A stretch of DNA of 64,000 nt. It comes from Alkalispirillum mobile (GTDB taxonomy: Bacteria; Pseudomonadota; Gammaproteobacteria; Nitrococcales; Halorhodospiraceae). The first letter of the stretch is position 1; each line of letters starts with the position of its first letter. The notes under the pieces were generated by a model. It made no database searches and was not told where the DNA came from. It saw nothing but the letters and a program-made list of their open reading frames with translations. The stretch lies in NCBI RefSeq assembly GCF_003664325.1, contig NZ_RCDA01000001.1, positions 372,001-436,000 of the forward strand. Direction: 5' to 3'. Below, in pieces: positions 37,292-47,205 of this stretch. The position numbers and the translations under genes are program-made.

Positions 37292-39661
37292 TTACTCCCT
37301 GGTCTTCAGGACTTCCACCAGATCCAGACGGTCGAGGCGCCGGCGCACCACCCCGGCCGAGAGCAGCGCGGCGATCACCACCACCAGGGCGGCGAAGGCC
37401 ATGCCGGCGGGCGTCAGGATAACCGGCACGCGGTAGAGGTCCGACTCCACGCCTCGTGCCACCCAGCCGTACAACAGCCAACCCAGCAGGAACCCCGGGC
37501 CCAGCCCGGCCAGGATCAGCACCGCCTGCTCCCCCAGCAGAATCCGGGCGACCTCCGCCCGGCTGAAGCCGAGCACTCGCAGGCTGGCCAGTTCCCGCGC
37601 CCGCTCCGCGAGGCTGATCCGGGCGCCATTGTAGATCACACCAAAGGCTATGCTGCCGGCCAGCAGGGTCGTGATGAAGGTGAACATCAGCACCGTCTCG
37701 GCCAGGTTCTCGTAAAAGCTGTCGATGGCCGCATCGCGCTCGCTGATGCCCGCCACCCGTGGCCGCTCGCGCAGGGCCGCCACCACGGCCTCCCGGTAGC
37801 CCGGCTCCAGTTGGAGGCGCGCTCCGGATATGGCGCGGCCCTCACCCAGAAGCCGGTTCACCGTCTCCAGCGGCAGATAGCTCGATACCCCCATGATCTC
37901 ACGGATCAGGCCCCCGACCTCGATCTCCCGCGTCTCGCGATGCCCCTCCAGGAACCGGAGCTCCACGGTATCCCCGGGGCGGATACCCAACTCCTGGGCC
38001 AACCAGTCGGTGAGCAGCAGACCGTGCTCCGGCATCGGCTGCTCGCGCAGGTTCTCGTCCAGGAGACGGCGCAACTCGCCGCCGGGCACCTCGCCCTGCA
38101 CCGCCAGACGCCAGCGCTGGTGCCCCGACCGCAACTCCACACTGGCACTGCGCCAGGGCTCCACGCGCACCACCCCGGGCAAGGCCTGCAGCTCGTGAAC
38201 GGCCTTGTACGAGGTGGGTTCGGTGAAGGTCACGGTGATGTCGTCGCGCTCCACCAGTCCGAACTGCACCCCGGCCATGTGGTGAATGGCGGCGTCCTGA
38301 AAGCGCCCTACCATGAGGATGGCACAGGCAAAGGCCACCCCGGTGATCCCCAGCAGCGCGCGCACCGGCCGTCGTTCCAGGCTACGCAGGATCATTCGCA
38401 CCGGCTGGCTGAACCAACGCTGCAGCCCCAGTCGCTCCACCACCGTGGCCCGGAAAACCGGCGGTGGCTCCGGCTGCATCGCCACCGCGGGCGGCAATCG
38501 CACCGCCCGGCGAACCGCCAACGCCACCGCCAGCAGGGCCGAGCCGACGGTGACCAGCGCCGCGATGGCAAAGGCCCTGGGGCCCAGGTGAAAGCTGAGG
38601 TAAGGGAACCGGAAGAACTCCGCATACAGGGCCGCCATGCCGCGCCCCAACCAGACCCCCACGCCAGTCCCCAGCACCAGCCCCAGGGCGACGATGAGCA
38701 ACACCAGGCGCACGTAATGGCCGCCCACCTCCAGGTTGCTCCGCCCGAAGGCCTTGAGCACCCCGATCTGCCCCCGCTGCGTGTTGATCAGCCGGCCCAC
38801 CACCACGTTGAGCAGGAAGGCCGCCACGCCGAGGAAGATGGCGGGAAACAGCGTCGCCAGGGTCTCCAGCCCCCCCAGCTCCTCCTCCAGGTAGCGGTTG
38901 GAGAGCTGATCACCCCGGCCGATGGCCCCCCTTCCGCCATAGCGATCGAGTATCGAATCAACCGCCTGGATCACATCCCCTTCACGCGCCTTGCGCTCCA
39001 GGCGCAGGCTCACATCGTTGAAAGCGCCCTCCATGTCGCGGGCGGCAGCCAACGCCTCGCGGTTCATCCAGAGCACGCCATAGCGCTCGTAGTCGGGCAG
39101 CATGGTGCCGGGCTGGATCTGGTAAATGTGCTCCGGGGAGAGGGCGACGCCGACGACCTCCAATGCCTGTCGGCGGCCATGGATCACCGCAACCAAACGA
39201 TCCCCGGGGACCAGTCCATGCGCCTCGGCGAAGGCCTCGCTGACCACCACCTCCCGGTCCCGCCCGGCCTCCGGGAGCCGCCCCGTCCGGAGGAAGAGCC
39301 GGTTCAGCTCGCTGTTCCGACCGTCCGGGAGGGACTGCAGGCGCCCGGCCACCGGGTCCGGGAAATCCTGCAACTCCAGGTGCGCGGCGGCCACCACCCG
39401 GCTCTCCGCAAGCTGAACGCCGGGCAGGTCCTGCAACCGCGCCAGCACTGACTCCGGGGCACGCTCCAGGCTGGCAAAGACGTGGCCGAACCGGTAATCG
39501 CGGTAGAAGTCGTCCCGCGTCTGCTGCAGGGTATCGATAATGGCCAACGACATGATCAGCGTGGCCACACCGCCGGCTATCACCACCGCGATGGCCGCCG
39601 CCTGGCCCCGCATCTGCCAGAACTCCCGGAGCAACATGCGGTAGAGCGCAGGCAGGCGCAT
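37292..39661 (-). CDS. FtsX-family ABC transporter permease, duplicated
   Basis: This is a 789-residue polytopic protein. One N-terminal helix, a large periplasmic domain and three helices (about 250-400) are followed by a second helix, periplasmic domain and three-helix set to the end. This is the two-repeat layout of MacB/LolC-like permeases. The 'TTLLAGSIAFGVIYNGARISLAERARELASLRVLGFSRAEV' region near 690-730 is typical FtsX. The substrate is not identifiable. The ATG shares a base with the stop of the preceding outer-membrane-like gene. Confidence 0.93.
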   Translation of the reverse strand: MRLPALYRMLLREFWQMRGQAAAIAVVIAGGVATLIMSLAIIDTLQQTRDDFYRDYRFGHVFASLERAPESVLARLQDLPGVQLAESRVVAAAHLELQDFPDPVAGRLQSLPDGRNSELNRLFLRTGRLPEAGRDREVVVSEAFAEAHGLVPGDRLVAVIHGRRQALEVVGVALSPEHIYQIQPGTMLPDYERYGVLWMNREALAAARDMEGAFNDVSLRLERKAREGDVIQAVDSILDRYGGRGAIGRGDQLSNRYLEEELGGLETLATLFPAIFLGVAAFLLNVVVGRLINTQRGQIGVLKAFGRSNLEVGGHYVRLVLLIVALGLVLGTGVGVWLGRGMAALYAEFFRFPYLSFHLGPRAFAIAALVTVGSALLAVALAVRRAVRLPPAVAMQPEPPPVFRATVVERLGLQRWFSQPVRMILRSLERRPVRALLGITGVAFACAILMVGRFQDAAIHHMAGVQFGLVERDDITVTFTEPTSYKAVHELQALPGVVRVEPWRSASVELRSGHQRWRLAVQGEVPGGELRRLLDENLREQPMPEHGLLLTDWLAQELGIRPGDTVELRFLEGHRETREIEVGGLIREIMGVSSYLPLETVNRLLGEGRAISGARLQLEPGYREAVVAALRERPRVAGISERDAAIDSFYENLAETVLMFTFITTLLAGSIAFGVIYNGARISLAERARELASLRVLGFSRAEVARILLGEQAVLILAGLGPGFLLGWLLYGWVARGVESDLYRVPVILTPAGMAFAALVVVIAALLSAGVVRRRLDRLDLVEVLKTRE

Positions 39662-40686
39662 CAGTACGCCCCCGGATGGCCGAAGGCCGCCTCCAACCCG
39701 ACGAAAATGCGGCGCTCGGTGTTGAAATCGTCGTCCCGGTCCCGGCGCAGTTGCGGCCGGACCTCCAGGCTGAGCCAGTCACGGTGAATCCGGGACCGCC
39801 AACGCACCTGCACGTAGTATTGGGTGAGCTGATTGTTGGGCTCACTCTCACCCCGTGTCCCCGCCTGCCAGACCAGCGAGCGGCGGGGACTGAGCGCCTG
39901 GATATAGGACAGGCGCTGGTCGTAGTAGAACTGCGATTCCCGGTCGAACCAGGTGGCACTACCCTCCAGCCGCATGGCGCTGTACTCGGTGACCGGGTGA
40001 TCCAGGCGGATATCGGTGGTGGCCCCCGTGCCGCGGGCGTCGTACCAGAACAGCGACTGGCGCGGTCGGATCCTCCATTGGCCGGGCTGGAAATCGCGCC
40101 AGACCCGGCCGCGGGTGAGCAGATCCACGGGGCTGCCGGAGCGCAGCCGGGCATCCAGCGAGCTCTCCCAGTTCTCGCTGGGCCGGAGGAATTCCAGCCC
40201 CACGCTCTGGGTCCGATCATCGTCCAACTCCACCGGCGTGCCCCGCTCGGCGTCGATCTCGTCCTCGGGCTCCTCGCTGCTGAAGACCAGGCTGAGGCGG
40301 TCCTGAGCCCCGGGTAGCCGCAACCGCCCGGACACGCCGGCCTCGGTGCGGTCACTGCCGATGTCGCTGACCCGCTGTTGCACGCGCACACGGACCAGGG
40401 AACGGTAGTCCTCGTCCGGGTAGAGGGTGTCGTCGGTACCGAGCATGCGGTCCAGCTGCCGGGAAAGCAGGAAGACCCCCCGGGAGACCGTTGCCTGGCC
40501 ACGGTCCATCCTTTCGATAAAGGGGCGGTCCTCCTCTTCCTCGGGCAGCCATTCGGTTTCGGGGTCATCCGGCACGTAGTCGCCCTCGCCCTGCGCGTCC
40601 CCATCGTCCCCCGCCACGACAACACCCAGGGGCATCGCCAGTAAGAGGGCGATCGCCCAGCGCCTGATCGCGGCCCGGTTCACCAT
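39661..40686 (-). CDS. Probable outer-membrane/periplasmic protein in ABC export operon
   Basis: This is 341 residues. The signal peptide (about 1-25, cleavage near 'VVAGDD') is followed by an acidic stretch. The remainder has alternating polar/hydrophobic strands rich in Arg, Trp and Tyr ('[28 protein letters not shown]' style) up to residue 341, which looks like a beta-barrel. I recognise no family. Its place between the ATPase and permease genes, with overlaps on both sides, suggests it is part of the export machine or its outer-membrane partner. Confidence 0.75.
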   Translation of the reverse strand: MVNRAAIRRWAIALLLAMPLGVVVAGDDGDAQGEGDYVPDDPETEWLPEEEEDRPFIERMDRGQATVSRGVFLLSRQLDRMLGTDDTLYPDEDYRSLVRVRVQQRVSDIGSDRTEAGVSGRLRLPGAQDRLSLVFSSEEPEDEIDAERGTPVELDDDRTQSVGLEFLRPSENWESSLDARLRSGSPVDLLTRGRVWRDFQPGQWRIRPRQSLFWYDARGTGATTDIRLDHPVTEYSAMRLEGSATWFDRESQFYYDQRLSYIQALSPRRSLVWQAGTRGESEPNNQLTQYYVQVRWRSRIHRDWLSLEVRPQLRRDRDDDFNTERRIFVGLEAAFGHPGAY

Positions 40687-41390
40687 GCCAGCGCCTCCGG
40701 TGGCGCCGGCTCATCGACTTGTTCCACCTCACGGATACGGCCGTCGGCGAAGTGCACGACCCGGTGCGCCATGCGGGCAATGTCGGCGTTGTGGGTGATC
40801 ACGGCGGTGGTGGTGCCGAAGGAGCGATTGATGTCCAACAGCACGCGCAGCACGTTGATGCCGGTGCTGGAGTCCAGCGCCCCGGTGGGCTCATCACAGA
40901 GCAGGACCCGCGGGCGCTTGGCGATGGCCCGGGCAATGGCGACGCGCTGCTGCTCACCGCCGGACAGTTGGGCGGGGAAGTGATCCATCCGCTCGCCGAG
41001 CCCGACCCGCTCCAGGGCCTCCTCCGGCGAAATGGGATCGTGGGCGATCTCCGTGACAATGGCCACGTTCTCACGGGCGGTCAGGCTGGGGATGAGGTTA
41101 TAGAACTGAAAGACAAACCCCACCACGTGGCGCCGGAAGCGGGTCAGGTCCGCCTCGCTGGCCCGCGCCAGGTCGAAGCCGGCGCAGTGGACCTCGCCGG
41201 CCGTGGGCCGGTCCAGCCCGCCGAGGATGTTCAGCAGCGTGGACTTGCCACTGCCCGAGGGCCCGAGCAGGACCACGAACTCCCCCTGCTCCAGTGTCAG
41301 GTCCACCCCGCGCAGGGCGTGCACCGACACATCGCCCATACGGTAAACGCGGGTCACCCCCCGGGCCTGGAACACCGGCTCTGCTGCCAT
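40680..41390 (-). CDS. ABC transporter ATP-binding protein, LolD/MacB type
   Basis: This is a 236-residue ABC ATPase. Walker A is '[20 protein letters not shown]', the signature is '[14 protein letters not shown]' and Walker B is '[13 protein letters not shown]', with H-loop 'VITHN'. It energises the FtsX-type permease two genes downstream. The start at ATG 41388-41390 is preceded by AGGAGGG. It is the first gene of the four-gene operon. Confidence 0.96.
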   Translation of the reverse strand: MAAEPVFQARGVTRVYRMGDVSVHALRGVDLTLEQGEFVVLLGPSGSGKSTLLNILGGLDRPTAGEVHCAGFDLARASEADLTRFRRHVVGFVFQFYNLIPSLTARENVAIVTEIAHDPISPEEALERVGLGERMDHFPAQLSGGEQQRVAIARAIAKRPRVLLCDEPTGALDSSTGINVLRVLLDINRSFGTTTAVITHNADIARMAHRVVHFADGRIREVEQVDEPAPPEALAW

Positions 41391-41436
41391 CCACCCTCCT
41401 GTTCGGCCCCGTCAATCCGAGGCCTGTCATCCTGAC

Positions 41437-43554
41437 TCAAGTATTGGCGGCATCCGCCCTTTCAGCGAGCCCGTACACGTGCAGCAGGAAAACATAGCGC
41501 TGGGCCACCTCGTGCAGGTACTCGAAGCGCCCGCCCGGGCCGCCGTGGCCGGCGCTCATGTTCGTGTCCAGCAGCAACAGCCGGTCGGCCGGCCAGACCT
41601 CGCGCAGCTTCGCCACCCACTTGGCCGGCTCCCAGTAGGTGACCCGCGGGTCGCTGACTCCGGCGGTCACCAGCAAATGGGGGTAGCGGCGCTCCGCCAC
41701 GTTGTCGTAGGGCGACCAGCTGCGGATGCGGTGGTAGGCCGCCTCGTCCTCCACCGGGTTACCCCATTCCGGCCACTCCGGCGGAGTCAACGGCAGACTG
41801 GCGTCCAGCATGGTGTTGAGCACGTCGACGAAGGGCACGGCCGCCACCGCGGCGTGGAAAAGCTCCGGACGCTGGTTGAGCACGGCCCCGACCAGCAACC
41901 CGCCGGCACTGCCACCAAACAGGGCCAGCCGGCCGCTGCCGGTGTAGCCTTGCGCGATCAGGGCCTCGGCGCAGGCGATGGTGTCGCTGAAGGTGTTGGC
42001 CTTGTGCTCCCGCCGGCCCTCGCGGTACCAGCGGTGCCCCCGCTCCTTGCCGCCCCGTACGTGGGCGATGGCGAAGACAAAGCCGCGATCCAGGAGGGAG
42101 AGCCGGTGCGGGCTGAATCCGGCCTCGCTGGTGATGCCGTAGGCTCCGTAGGCGTAGAGCAGCAAGGGCGTCTGCGGGCCAGGGTCCAGGTCGGCGCGGT
42201 GGACCACGGAAATGGGCACGCGCTCGCCGTCCGGGGCTGTGGCGTGGGTGCGGGTGGCGGTATAGGCGGCCGGGTCGTGGCCGGTGGGGATCTGCTGGCG
42301 CTTGCGCAGCACCCGTGTCCCGTCGCGGAGGTCGTGGTCATGTACCTCCGCAGGCGTGGTCAGACTGCTCCAGACGGTGCGCAGTGTGTCGGTAGCGTAC
42401 TCGTAGCCGGCGACCAGGCCCAGGTCGCAGGGCTCGTCACCAAAGTCGATCCGGCGGGTCTCGCCGCCCTCCCAAGCCCGGTAGCGGATCGCCGGCTGGG
42501 CGTCCTCCATTTCGGCCCAGACGAGCCAGTCCCGCAACACGTGCACATCCCGGAGCAATCGCCCGGGGTGGTGAGGGACCAGATCGGTCCACTGGCCGGT
42601 ATCGCCGGGCGCCTCCAACGGGGCGGAGACGATGCGAAAATCCTCTGCCCGGTGGTTGGTCAGCAGGATCCAGCGCTCCCCGTGATCCACGGCGGCGTAC
42701 TCCTGCTCCGGGGCCCGGGGGATCAGGCAACGCGGTGGCGTGTCCGGGGCATCGGCGGGGATCACCCACTGCTCGTTGCTGCCGTGGCCGTGGCAGTCGA
42801 TGACCAGGAAGCGATCGCTCTGGGTCCGGCCGAGGCCCAGGAAATAACCGGGATCCGCTTCCTCGTAGAGCACCGGGCCGGGGTGCGCCCCGCCCGGGTC
42901 TTCGCCCAGCCTGTGACGGCGCACCCGCCGCGGGCGGTGTTCCTCGTCGCCCTCTATCCAGAGCAGGGTTCGGCTGTCGGCCGCCCACTCGAAATCGCCC
43001 CGCACCTCCTCGAGGCAGTCGGGCAACAATTCGCCGGTCTCGGTGTCGAGGAAGCGGATCTGCAGCTTCTCGGAGCCGGTCCGATCCTCGCTGAAGGCCA
43101 GGTAGCGATGGTCGGGGCTGTGCCCCCAGGCGGCCAGGTCGTAGTAATCGCAGTCGCGGGCTCGGGCATCGGCGTCCAGCAGCACCTGCTCACGCCGGTC
43201 GTCCTCGTCATCGCGCGGCCGCCGGCAGATGAGCGGGTGCTCACCGCCGGGACGGAACCGCCAGTAATAGGCCCACGGGCCGTCCGGCATGGGCACGCCA
43301 CGGTCATCCTCGCACAGCCGGCCGCGCAGTTCCCCGACCAGCTTGTCGTGAAGCGGTTTTAGCGGGGTCAGCACCCGGTCCGTCTCGGCGTTCTCCGCCT
43401 CCAGCCAGGCCCGGATCTCCGGGTGCAGCCGGCCAGGGTCGGCCATGGCCTCACGCCAATCCGGGTCGCGCAGCCAGGCCCAGGGGTCCTCGCGCCGGTG
43501 GCCGTGCCGCTGGTCAACGACGGGGCTTTTATCCAGATTTTTTGTGTCGTTCAT
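41437..43554 (-). CDS. ptrB: Oligopeptidase B / prolyl oligopeptidase family (S9)
   Basis: This is 705 residues. The N-terminal beta-propeller (about 70-400) is followed by an alpha/beta-hydrolase domain with the nucleophile motif GGSAGG (about residue 550), Asp in 'AGVSDPRV' and His in 'SAGHGG'. It cleaves short peptides after basic residues in the cytoplasm. No signal peptide. ATG 43552-43554 lies 18 bp after the acyl-CoA ligase stop, so the two may be co-transcribed. Confidence 0.93.
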   Translation of the reverse strand: MNDTKNLDKSPVVDQRHGHRREDPWAWLRDPDWREAMADPGRLHPEIRAWLEAENAETDRVLTPLKPLHDKLVGELRGRLCEDDRGVPMPDGPWAYYWRFRPGGEHPLICRRPRDDEDDRREQVLLDADARARDCDYYDLAAWGHSPDHRYLAFSEDRTGSEKLQIRFLDTETGELLPDCLEEVRGDFEWAADSRTLLWIEGDEEHRPRRVRRHRLGEDPGGAHPGPVLYEEADPGYFLGLGRTQSDRFLVIDCHGHGSNEQWVIPADAPDTPPRCLIPRAPEQEYAAVDHGERWILLTNHRAEDFRIVSAPLEAPGDTGQWTDLVPHHPGRLLRDVHVLRDWLVWAEMEDAQPAIRYRAWEGGETRRIDFGDEPCDLGLVAGYEYATDTLRTVWSSLTTPAEVHDHDLRDGTRVLRKRQQIPTGHDPAAYTATRTHATAPDGERVPISVVHRADLDPGPQTPLLLYAYGAYGITSEAGFSPHRLSLLDRGFVFAIAHVRGGKERGHRWYREGRREHKANTFSDTIACAEALIAQGYTGSGRLALFGGSAGGLLVGAVLNQRPELFHAAVAAVPFVDVLNTMLDASLPLTPPEWPEWGNPVEDEAAYHRIRSWSPYDNVAERRYPHLLVTAGVSDPRVTYWEPAKWVAKLREVWPADRLLLLDTNMSAGHGGPGGRFEYLHEVAQRYVFLLHVYGLAERADAANT

Positions 43555-43572
43555 TCAATCGCCTACAAAAGA

Positions 43573-45135
43573 TTATTCAGATTGTTTCAATATATTGGCC
43601 ACGCGCTTGCGGTCAATCTTTCCAGCCCCGGTCAGCGGCATCGCATCGACAAACCGCCAATGGCGCGGCCGCTTATAACGGGCCAGGTGCTGTTCGGCGT
43701 GCTCGGTCAGCGCTCGGGCATCCACGCCCGGGTCGGTGCGCACCACCAGCGCCCCCGGCACCTGACCCCAGCGGGCATCGGCCACCCCGGCCACCGCCGC
43801 CGCCTTGACCCCCGGGTAATCAGTCAGCACCCGCTCCACCTCCTCCGGGGCGATGTTCTCTCCGCCGGACACAAAGACGTTGTCAGCCCGTCCCATCAGG
43901 GTGACCCGCCCCTGCGCATCGGCCCGCGCCAGATCACCGGTCCAGATCCAGCCGTCGGGCTTGAGTACGTTCGCCGTGCGGCCCGTGTCGTCCAGGTACC
44001 CGTCAAAGGCGTGGGGACTGCGCACTTCCAGCACGCCGGTATCGCCGGGCTTCACGGGCGCCCCGTCCTCCGGGTCGGTGATGCGGTAGTCGGTGTGGAA
44101 CATGCTTTGACCGATGCTGTGGCGCTGGGCCCAGACGGTATCGGCATCCAGGCCGTCGGTGACCAGCATGAAGTTGGAGGGCCCGCCCTCCGTCAACCCG
44201 TAGGACTGCGCCACGGGAATGTCGCGCGCCACCCAGGGCCGCATGGTCGTCTCGCTGCAGGAGGCGCCAGCGGTGGTGATGCCCTCCAGCGTGCGCAGAT
44301 CGGCAGCGGCAAAATCGGGATGAGCGCTCATCATCTGCAGCATCGCCTCTACCGCGCCGAAATGGCTGATACCCTGCTCGCTGATCAGCGCCAGCGCCCG
44401 GCCCGGGTCAAACTGCCGCAGGATCACGCTGTAACCGCCGGCATAGTACACCGGGGTGAGCGTGTTCCAGCCGCCCACGTGGAAGAACGGGAAGGTAACC
44501 AGTTCCCGTTGCGGCCCCAGCGCCCCACCGGATGTGGCCAGGATGTCGATCGCGTTCCAGGTCATTTGGCGGTGGCTGATCGGGCAGATCTTCGGCTTGC
44601 CCGTGGTCCCGCCGGTGTGGATGTAAAGGAAGGGGTCACGCATGGCCAGCGGGCGGTTGGCCGGCTTGGCGGGCGCGGCCAACGGGCCCCGCTGCCAGGC
44701 CCCACCCGCGTCGTCCAGCCGGAGCCGGTGCGCCACGCTGTCGGGGAGTGTCAGCGCCTCGGCCAGCTCATCCAGCGCCTCCTCTTGCAAGAAAGCGCGG
44801 GGCGCGATGCGCGCCAGCAGGTCTTCCAGCTCCGGCGCGGCCAGGCGAAAGCTGAGCGGCGCCAGGACCACGCCGGTCTTGCCACAGGCCAGGTACAGGT
44901 CCACCAGTTCCAGTCGGTTACGACAAAGCACGGCCACCCGCTCCCCCGGCTTCAGGCCCAGGGCCCCCATGAGCCATTGCCCGGTGCGGTCGGCTCGCTC
45001 ATTCATTTCGGCATAGGTGAGCGGCGGCCCGGCATCCGGGTCACAGATGGCGGGCTTGTCCGGCGTAAGCGCGGCGCGCCGCCCGGCCCAGTCCCCCACC
45101 CAGTTCATGGGCAGTTGCTCGTAATCCTGTGACAT
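43573..45135 (-). CDS. AMP-forming acyl-CoA ligase (ANL superfamily)
   Basis: This is 520 residues. The P-loop is 'YIHTGGTTGKPK' (about 188-199), the A5 motif is 'SYGLTEGG', the A7/A8 region is 'GWIWTGDLARADAQGRVTLMGRADNVFVSGGENIAPEEVE' and the catalytic Lys lies in 'TGAGKIDRK' near the C-terminus. It activates a carboxylic acid as acyl-AMP and then acyl-CoA. The substrate cannot be read from sequence, and MenE-like or fatty-acid ligases are both possible. ATG 45133-45135 is the likely start. Confidence 0.9.
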   Translation of the reverse strand: MSQDYEQLPMNWVGDWAGRRAALTPDKPAICDPDAGPPLTYAEMNERADRTGQWLMGALGLKPGERVAVLCRNRLELVDLYLACGKTGVVLAPLSFRLAAPELEDLLARIAPRAFLQEEALDELAEALTLPDSVAHRLRLDDAGGAWQRGPLAAPAKPANRPLAMRDPFLYIHTGGTTGKPKICPISHRQMTWNAIDILATSGGALGPQRELVTFPFFHVGGWNTLTPVYYAGGYSVILRQFDPGRALALISEQGISHFGAVEAMLQMMSAHPDFAAADLRTLEGITTAGASCSETTMRPWVARDIPVAQSYGLTEGGPSNFMLVTDGLDADTVWAQRHSIGQSMFHTDYRITDPEDGAPVKPGDTGVLEVRSPHAFDGYLDDTGRTANVLKPDGWIWTGDLARADAQGRVTLMGRADNVFVSGGENIAPEEVERVLTDYPGVKAAAVAGVADARWGQVPGALVVRTDPGVDARALTEHAEQHLARYKRPRHWRFVDAMPLTGAGKIDRKRVANILKQSE

Positions 45136-45269
45136 GCGCTTGCGCCTCCCGAGGGGATGAACGTTTGACTGCAGTCTCACGGCAAAGGGCCCTGCCGGGC
45201 AAGCGGTTGGCCAGCAGGCCCGGGAAAGGCGATAATCCCGCCCCCAACCAACGGCAGCAAGAGGGTCCC

Positions 45270-46070
45270 ATGAGCGACGCGGCACTGGAACTGGTGGATA
45301 TCGGCGCCAATCTCAGCCACTCATCCTTTCGCAAGGACATGGACCAGGTGCTGGAGGAAGCCGCTGCGGTGGGCGTCAACCTGTTTATCGTCACCGGCGC
45401 TGACGCCAAGAGCGCGGTGGACGGCCTGGAACTGGCCCGCCGTCACCCGGAACGGATGAGGGCAACCGCCGGTTTTCACCCCCACCACGCTGGCGATTGG
45501 CACGGGGAGTCCGAGGCCCTGTTACGGGACCTGGCCGCTGATGACCTGGTGGTGGCCATCGGCGAGACGGGGCTGGACTTCTACCGGGATATCTCCCCGC
45601 GCTCGGTGCAGGAGAAGGTCTTCGAGCGCCACCTGGAACTGGCCTGTGAGCTGGGGCTGCCGGTGTTCCTCCACCAGCGGGAGGCCCATGAGCGCTTCCG
45701 GGACATGGTGCGGGCCTACCGGGACGACCTGGTAGACGCCATCGCCCACTGCTTCACCGGCGACCGGCGGATGCTTTACGACTACCTGGACATGGACCTG
45801 CACGTCGGGGTGACGGGCTGGGTGTGTGACGAGCGGCGGGGGCAGGCCCTGCAAGCGTGCGTCAAGGACATCCCCCTGGACCGGCTGATGATCGAGACCG
45901 ACTGCCCCTACCTGATGCCTCGCAATATACGGCCGCGCCCGAAGACCCGGCGCAACGTGCCCGCCCACCTGCCCTACGTGCTGGACAAGGTAGCGGAACT
46001 GACCGGGCACAGCCGCGAGACCATCGCCGGGGCCACCACCGCCAACGCCCGGCGTTTCTTCCGGATCTGA
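45270..46070 (+). CDS. tatD: TatD-family metal-dependent hydrolase / DNase
   Basis: This is 266 residues. Metal ligands lie in 'LVDIGANLSH', 'AIGETGLDFYRD', 'VFLHQREAHE', 'AIAHCFTG' and 'MIETDCPYL', in the usual TatD order; the first motif has N in place of the usual H of HxH, as in E. coli TatD. It acts as a 3'-5' exonuclease in DNA repair or quality control. ATG 45270 is preceded by GAGGG. It is convergent with dusA, 7 bp away. Confidence 0.94.
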   Translation: MSDAALELVDIGANLSHSSFRKDMDQVLEEAAAVGVNLFIVTGADAKSAVDGLELARRHPERMRATAGFHPHHAGDWHGESEALLRDLAADDLVVAIGETGLDFYRDISPRSVQEKVFERHLELACELGLPVFLHQREAHERFRDMVRAYRDDLVDAIAHCFTGDRRMLYDYLDMDLHVGVTGWVCDERRGQALQACVKDIPLDRLMIETDCPYLMPRNIRPRPKTRRNVPAHLPYVLDKVAELTGHSRETIAGATTANARRFFRI

Positions 46071-46077
46071 GCCGACG

Positions 46078-47145
46078 TCAGGCCACAGCGCGGCCCTCGG
46101 GGACCAGGGCCAGCGCCTGCTCGATCACCTCGGGCCCGGCCCCGTCCTTGTGGGCCTGCTCGCTGATGTGGCGCCGCCAGCGCCGGCCACCCGGGCAGCC
46201 GTTGAACAGGCCGAGGATGTGCCGGGCGAGGTGCTGCAATCGCGCCCCCGCCGCCAGTTGCGCCTCCACGTAAGGCAGGAATGCCCGCACGGCTGCATGC
46301 CGGTCCGGCACCCCGGCGCCCGCCGCGCCGTACAGCGCCCGGTCCCAACCGGCCAGGGCCCACGGGTTGCCGTAGGCCTCCCGGCCGACCATTACCCCGT
46401 CCAGTCCCTCCTGCAGCGCGGTTTCGATCTCCTCCAGGGCGGTGATGCCGCCGTTGAGCACCACCTCCAACTGCGGGAAATCGCGCTTCAGGCGGTGGAC
46501 GCGGGCGTAGTCCAGTGGCGGGATCTCGCGGTTCTCCTTCGGGCTCAAGCCCTTCAACCAGGCCTTGCGGGCATGCACATAAAAGGTTTGGCAGCCGGCC
46601 GCCGCGACCCGCTCGACAAAACCGGCGAGGAAATCATAGTTGTCCAGGTCGTCCACGCCGATCCGGTGTTTCACCGTCACCGGCAATCGACAGCTCTCCC
46701 GCATCGCCGCCACGCAGTCGGCAACCCGGTCCGGCTCGGCCATCAGGCAGGCGCCGAAGGCGCCGGCCTGCACCCGGTCGCTCGGGCAGCCGACATTTAG
46801 GTTCACTTCATCGTAACCCCAGGCCTCCGCCAGCCGGGCGCAATGGGCCAGGTGCTCCGGGTCCGCACCGCCGAACTGGACTGCCAGCGGGTGCTCTTCC
46901 GGGCTGTAGGCCAGAAAACGGGTCGGGTCGTTGTGCCAGACCGCCAGGGCCGGGACCATCTCCGTGAACAGCAGCGTGCGCGGGGCGAGCAGGCGCAGAA
47001 AATAGCGCGCATGACAATCGGTCCACTCCATCATGGGTGCGACCGACAGGGTTCGGTCCGGCACGAATGTCGCCTGTTCCGGATTATACAAAGCTGGGCC
47101 CTCCACGGCATTGTCCGGCGATATGATCTGCCGCTCCAGACTCAT
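46078..47145 (-). CDS. dusA: tRNA-dihydrouridine synthase A
   Basis: This is a 355-residue FMN enzyme reducing U20/U20a in tRNA D-loops. The motifs are 'SVAPMMEWTDCHARYF', 'VNLNVGCPSDRVQAGAFGACLM' (catalytic Cys), 'VTVKHRIGVDD' and 'FYVHARKAWLKGLSPKENREIPPLDY', which is specific to the DusA subfamily. The last region reads 'GVMVGREAYGNPW'. ATG 47143-47145; a TTG one codon earlier is possible. The ribosome site is weak. Confidence 0.97.
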   Translation of the reverse strand: MSLERQIISPDNAVEGPALYNPEQATFVPDRTLSVAPMMEWTDCHARYFLRLLAPRTLLFTEMVPALAVWHNDPTRFLAYSPEEHPLAVQFGGADPEHLAHCARLAEAWGYDEVNLNVGCPSDRVQAGAFGACLMAEPDRVADCVAAMRESCRLPVTVKHRIGVDDLDNYDFLAGFVERVAAAGCQTFYVHARKAWLKGLSPKENREIPPLDYARVHRLKRDFPQLEVVLNGGITALEEIETALQEGLDGVMVGREAYGNPWALAGWDRALYGAAGAGVPDRHAAVRAFLPYVEAQLAAGARLQHLARHILGLFNGCPGGRRWRRHISEQAHKDGAGPEVIEQALALVPEGRAVA

Positions 47146-47205
47146 CAAGTTTCTGCGATGGGCAGATTACCTTTCAAGGGGCGGGCAGTTTACCACTACC
47201 CCCAG

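Noticed and set aside
37127-39451. 774-codon open frame antisense to the FtsX-type permease
   Set aside because: It has a low-complexity, Gln/His/Arg-rich translation with no family, opposite a clear permease.
41479-45132. Long plus-strand frames opposite ptrB and the acyl-CoA ligase gene
   Set aside because: Both minus-strand genes have complete catalytic motifs; the plus-strand frames have none.
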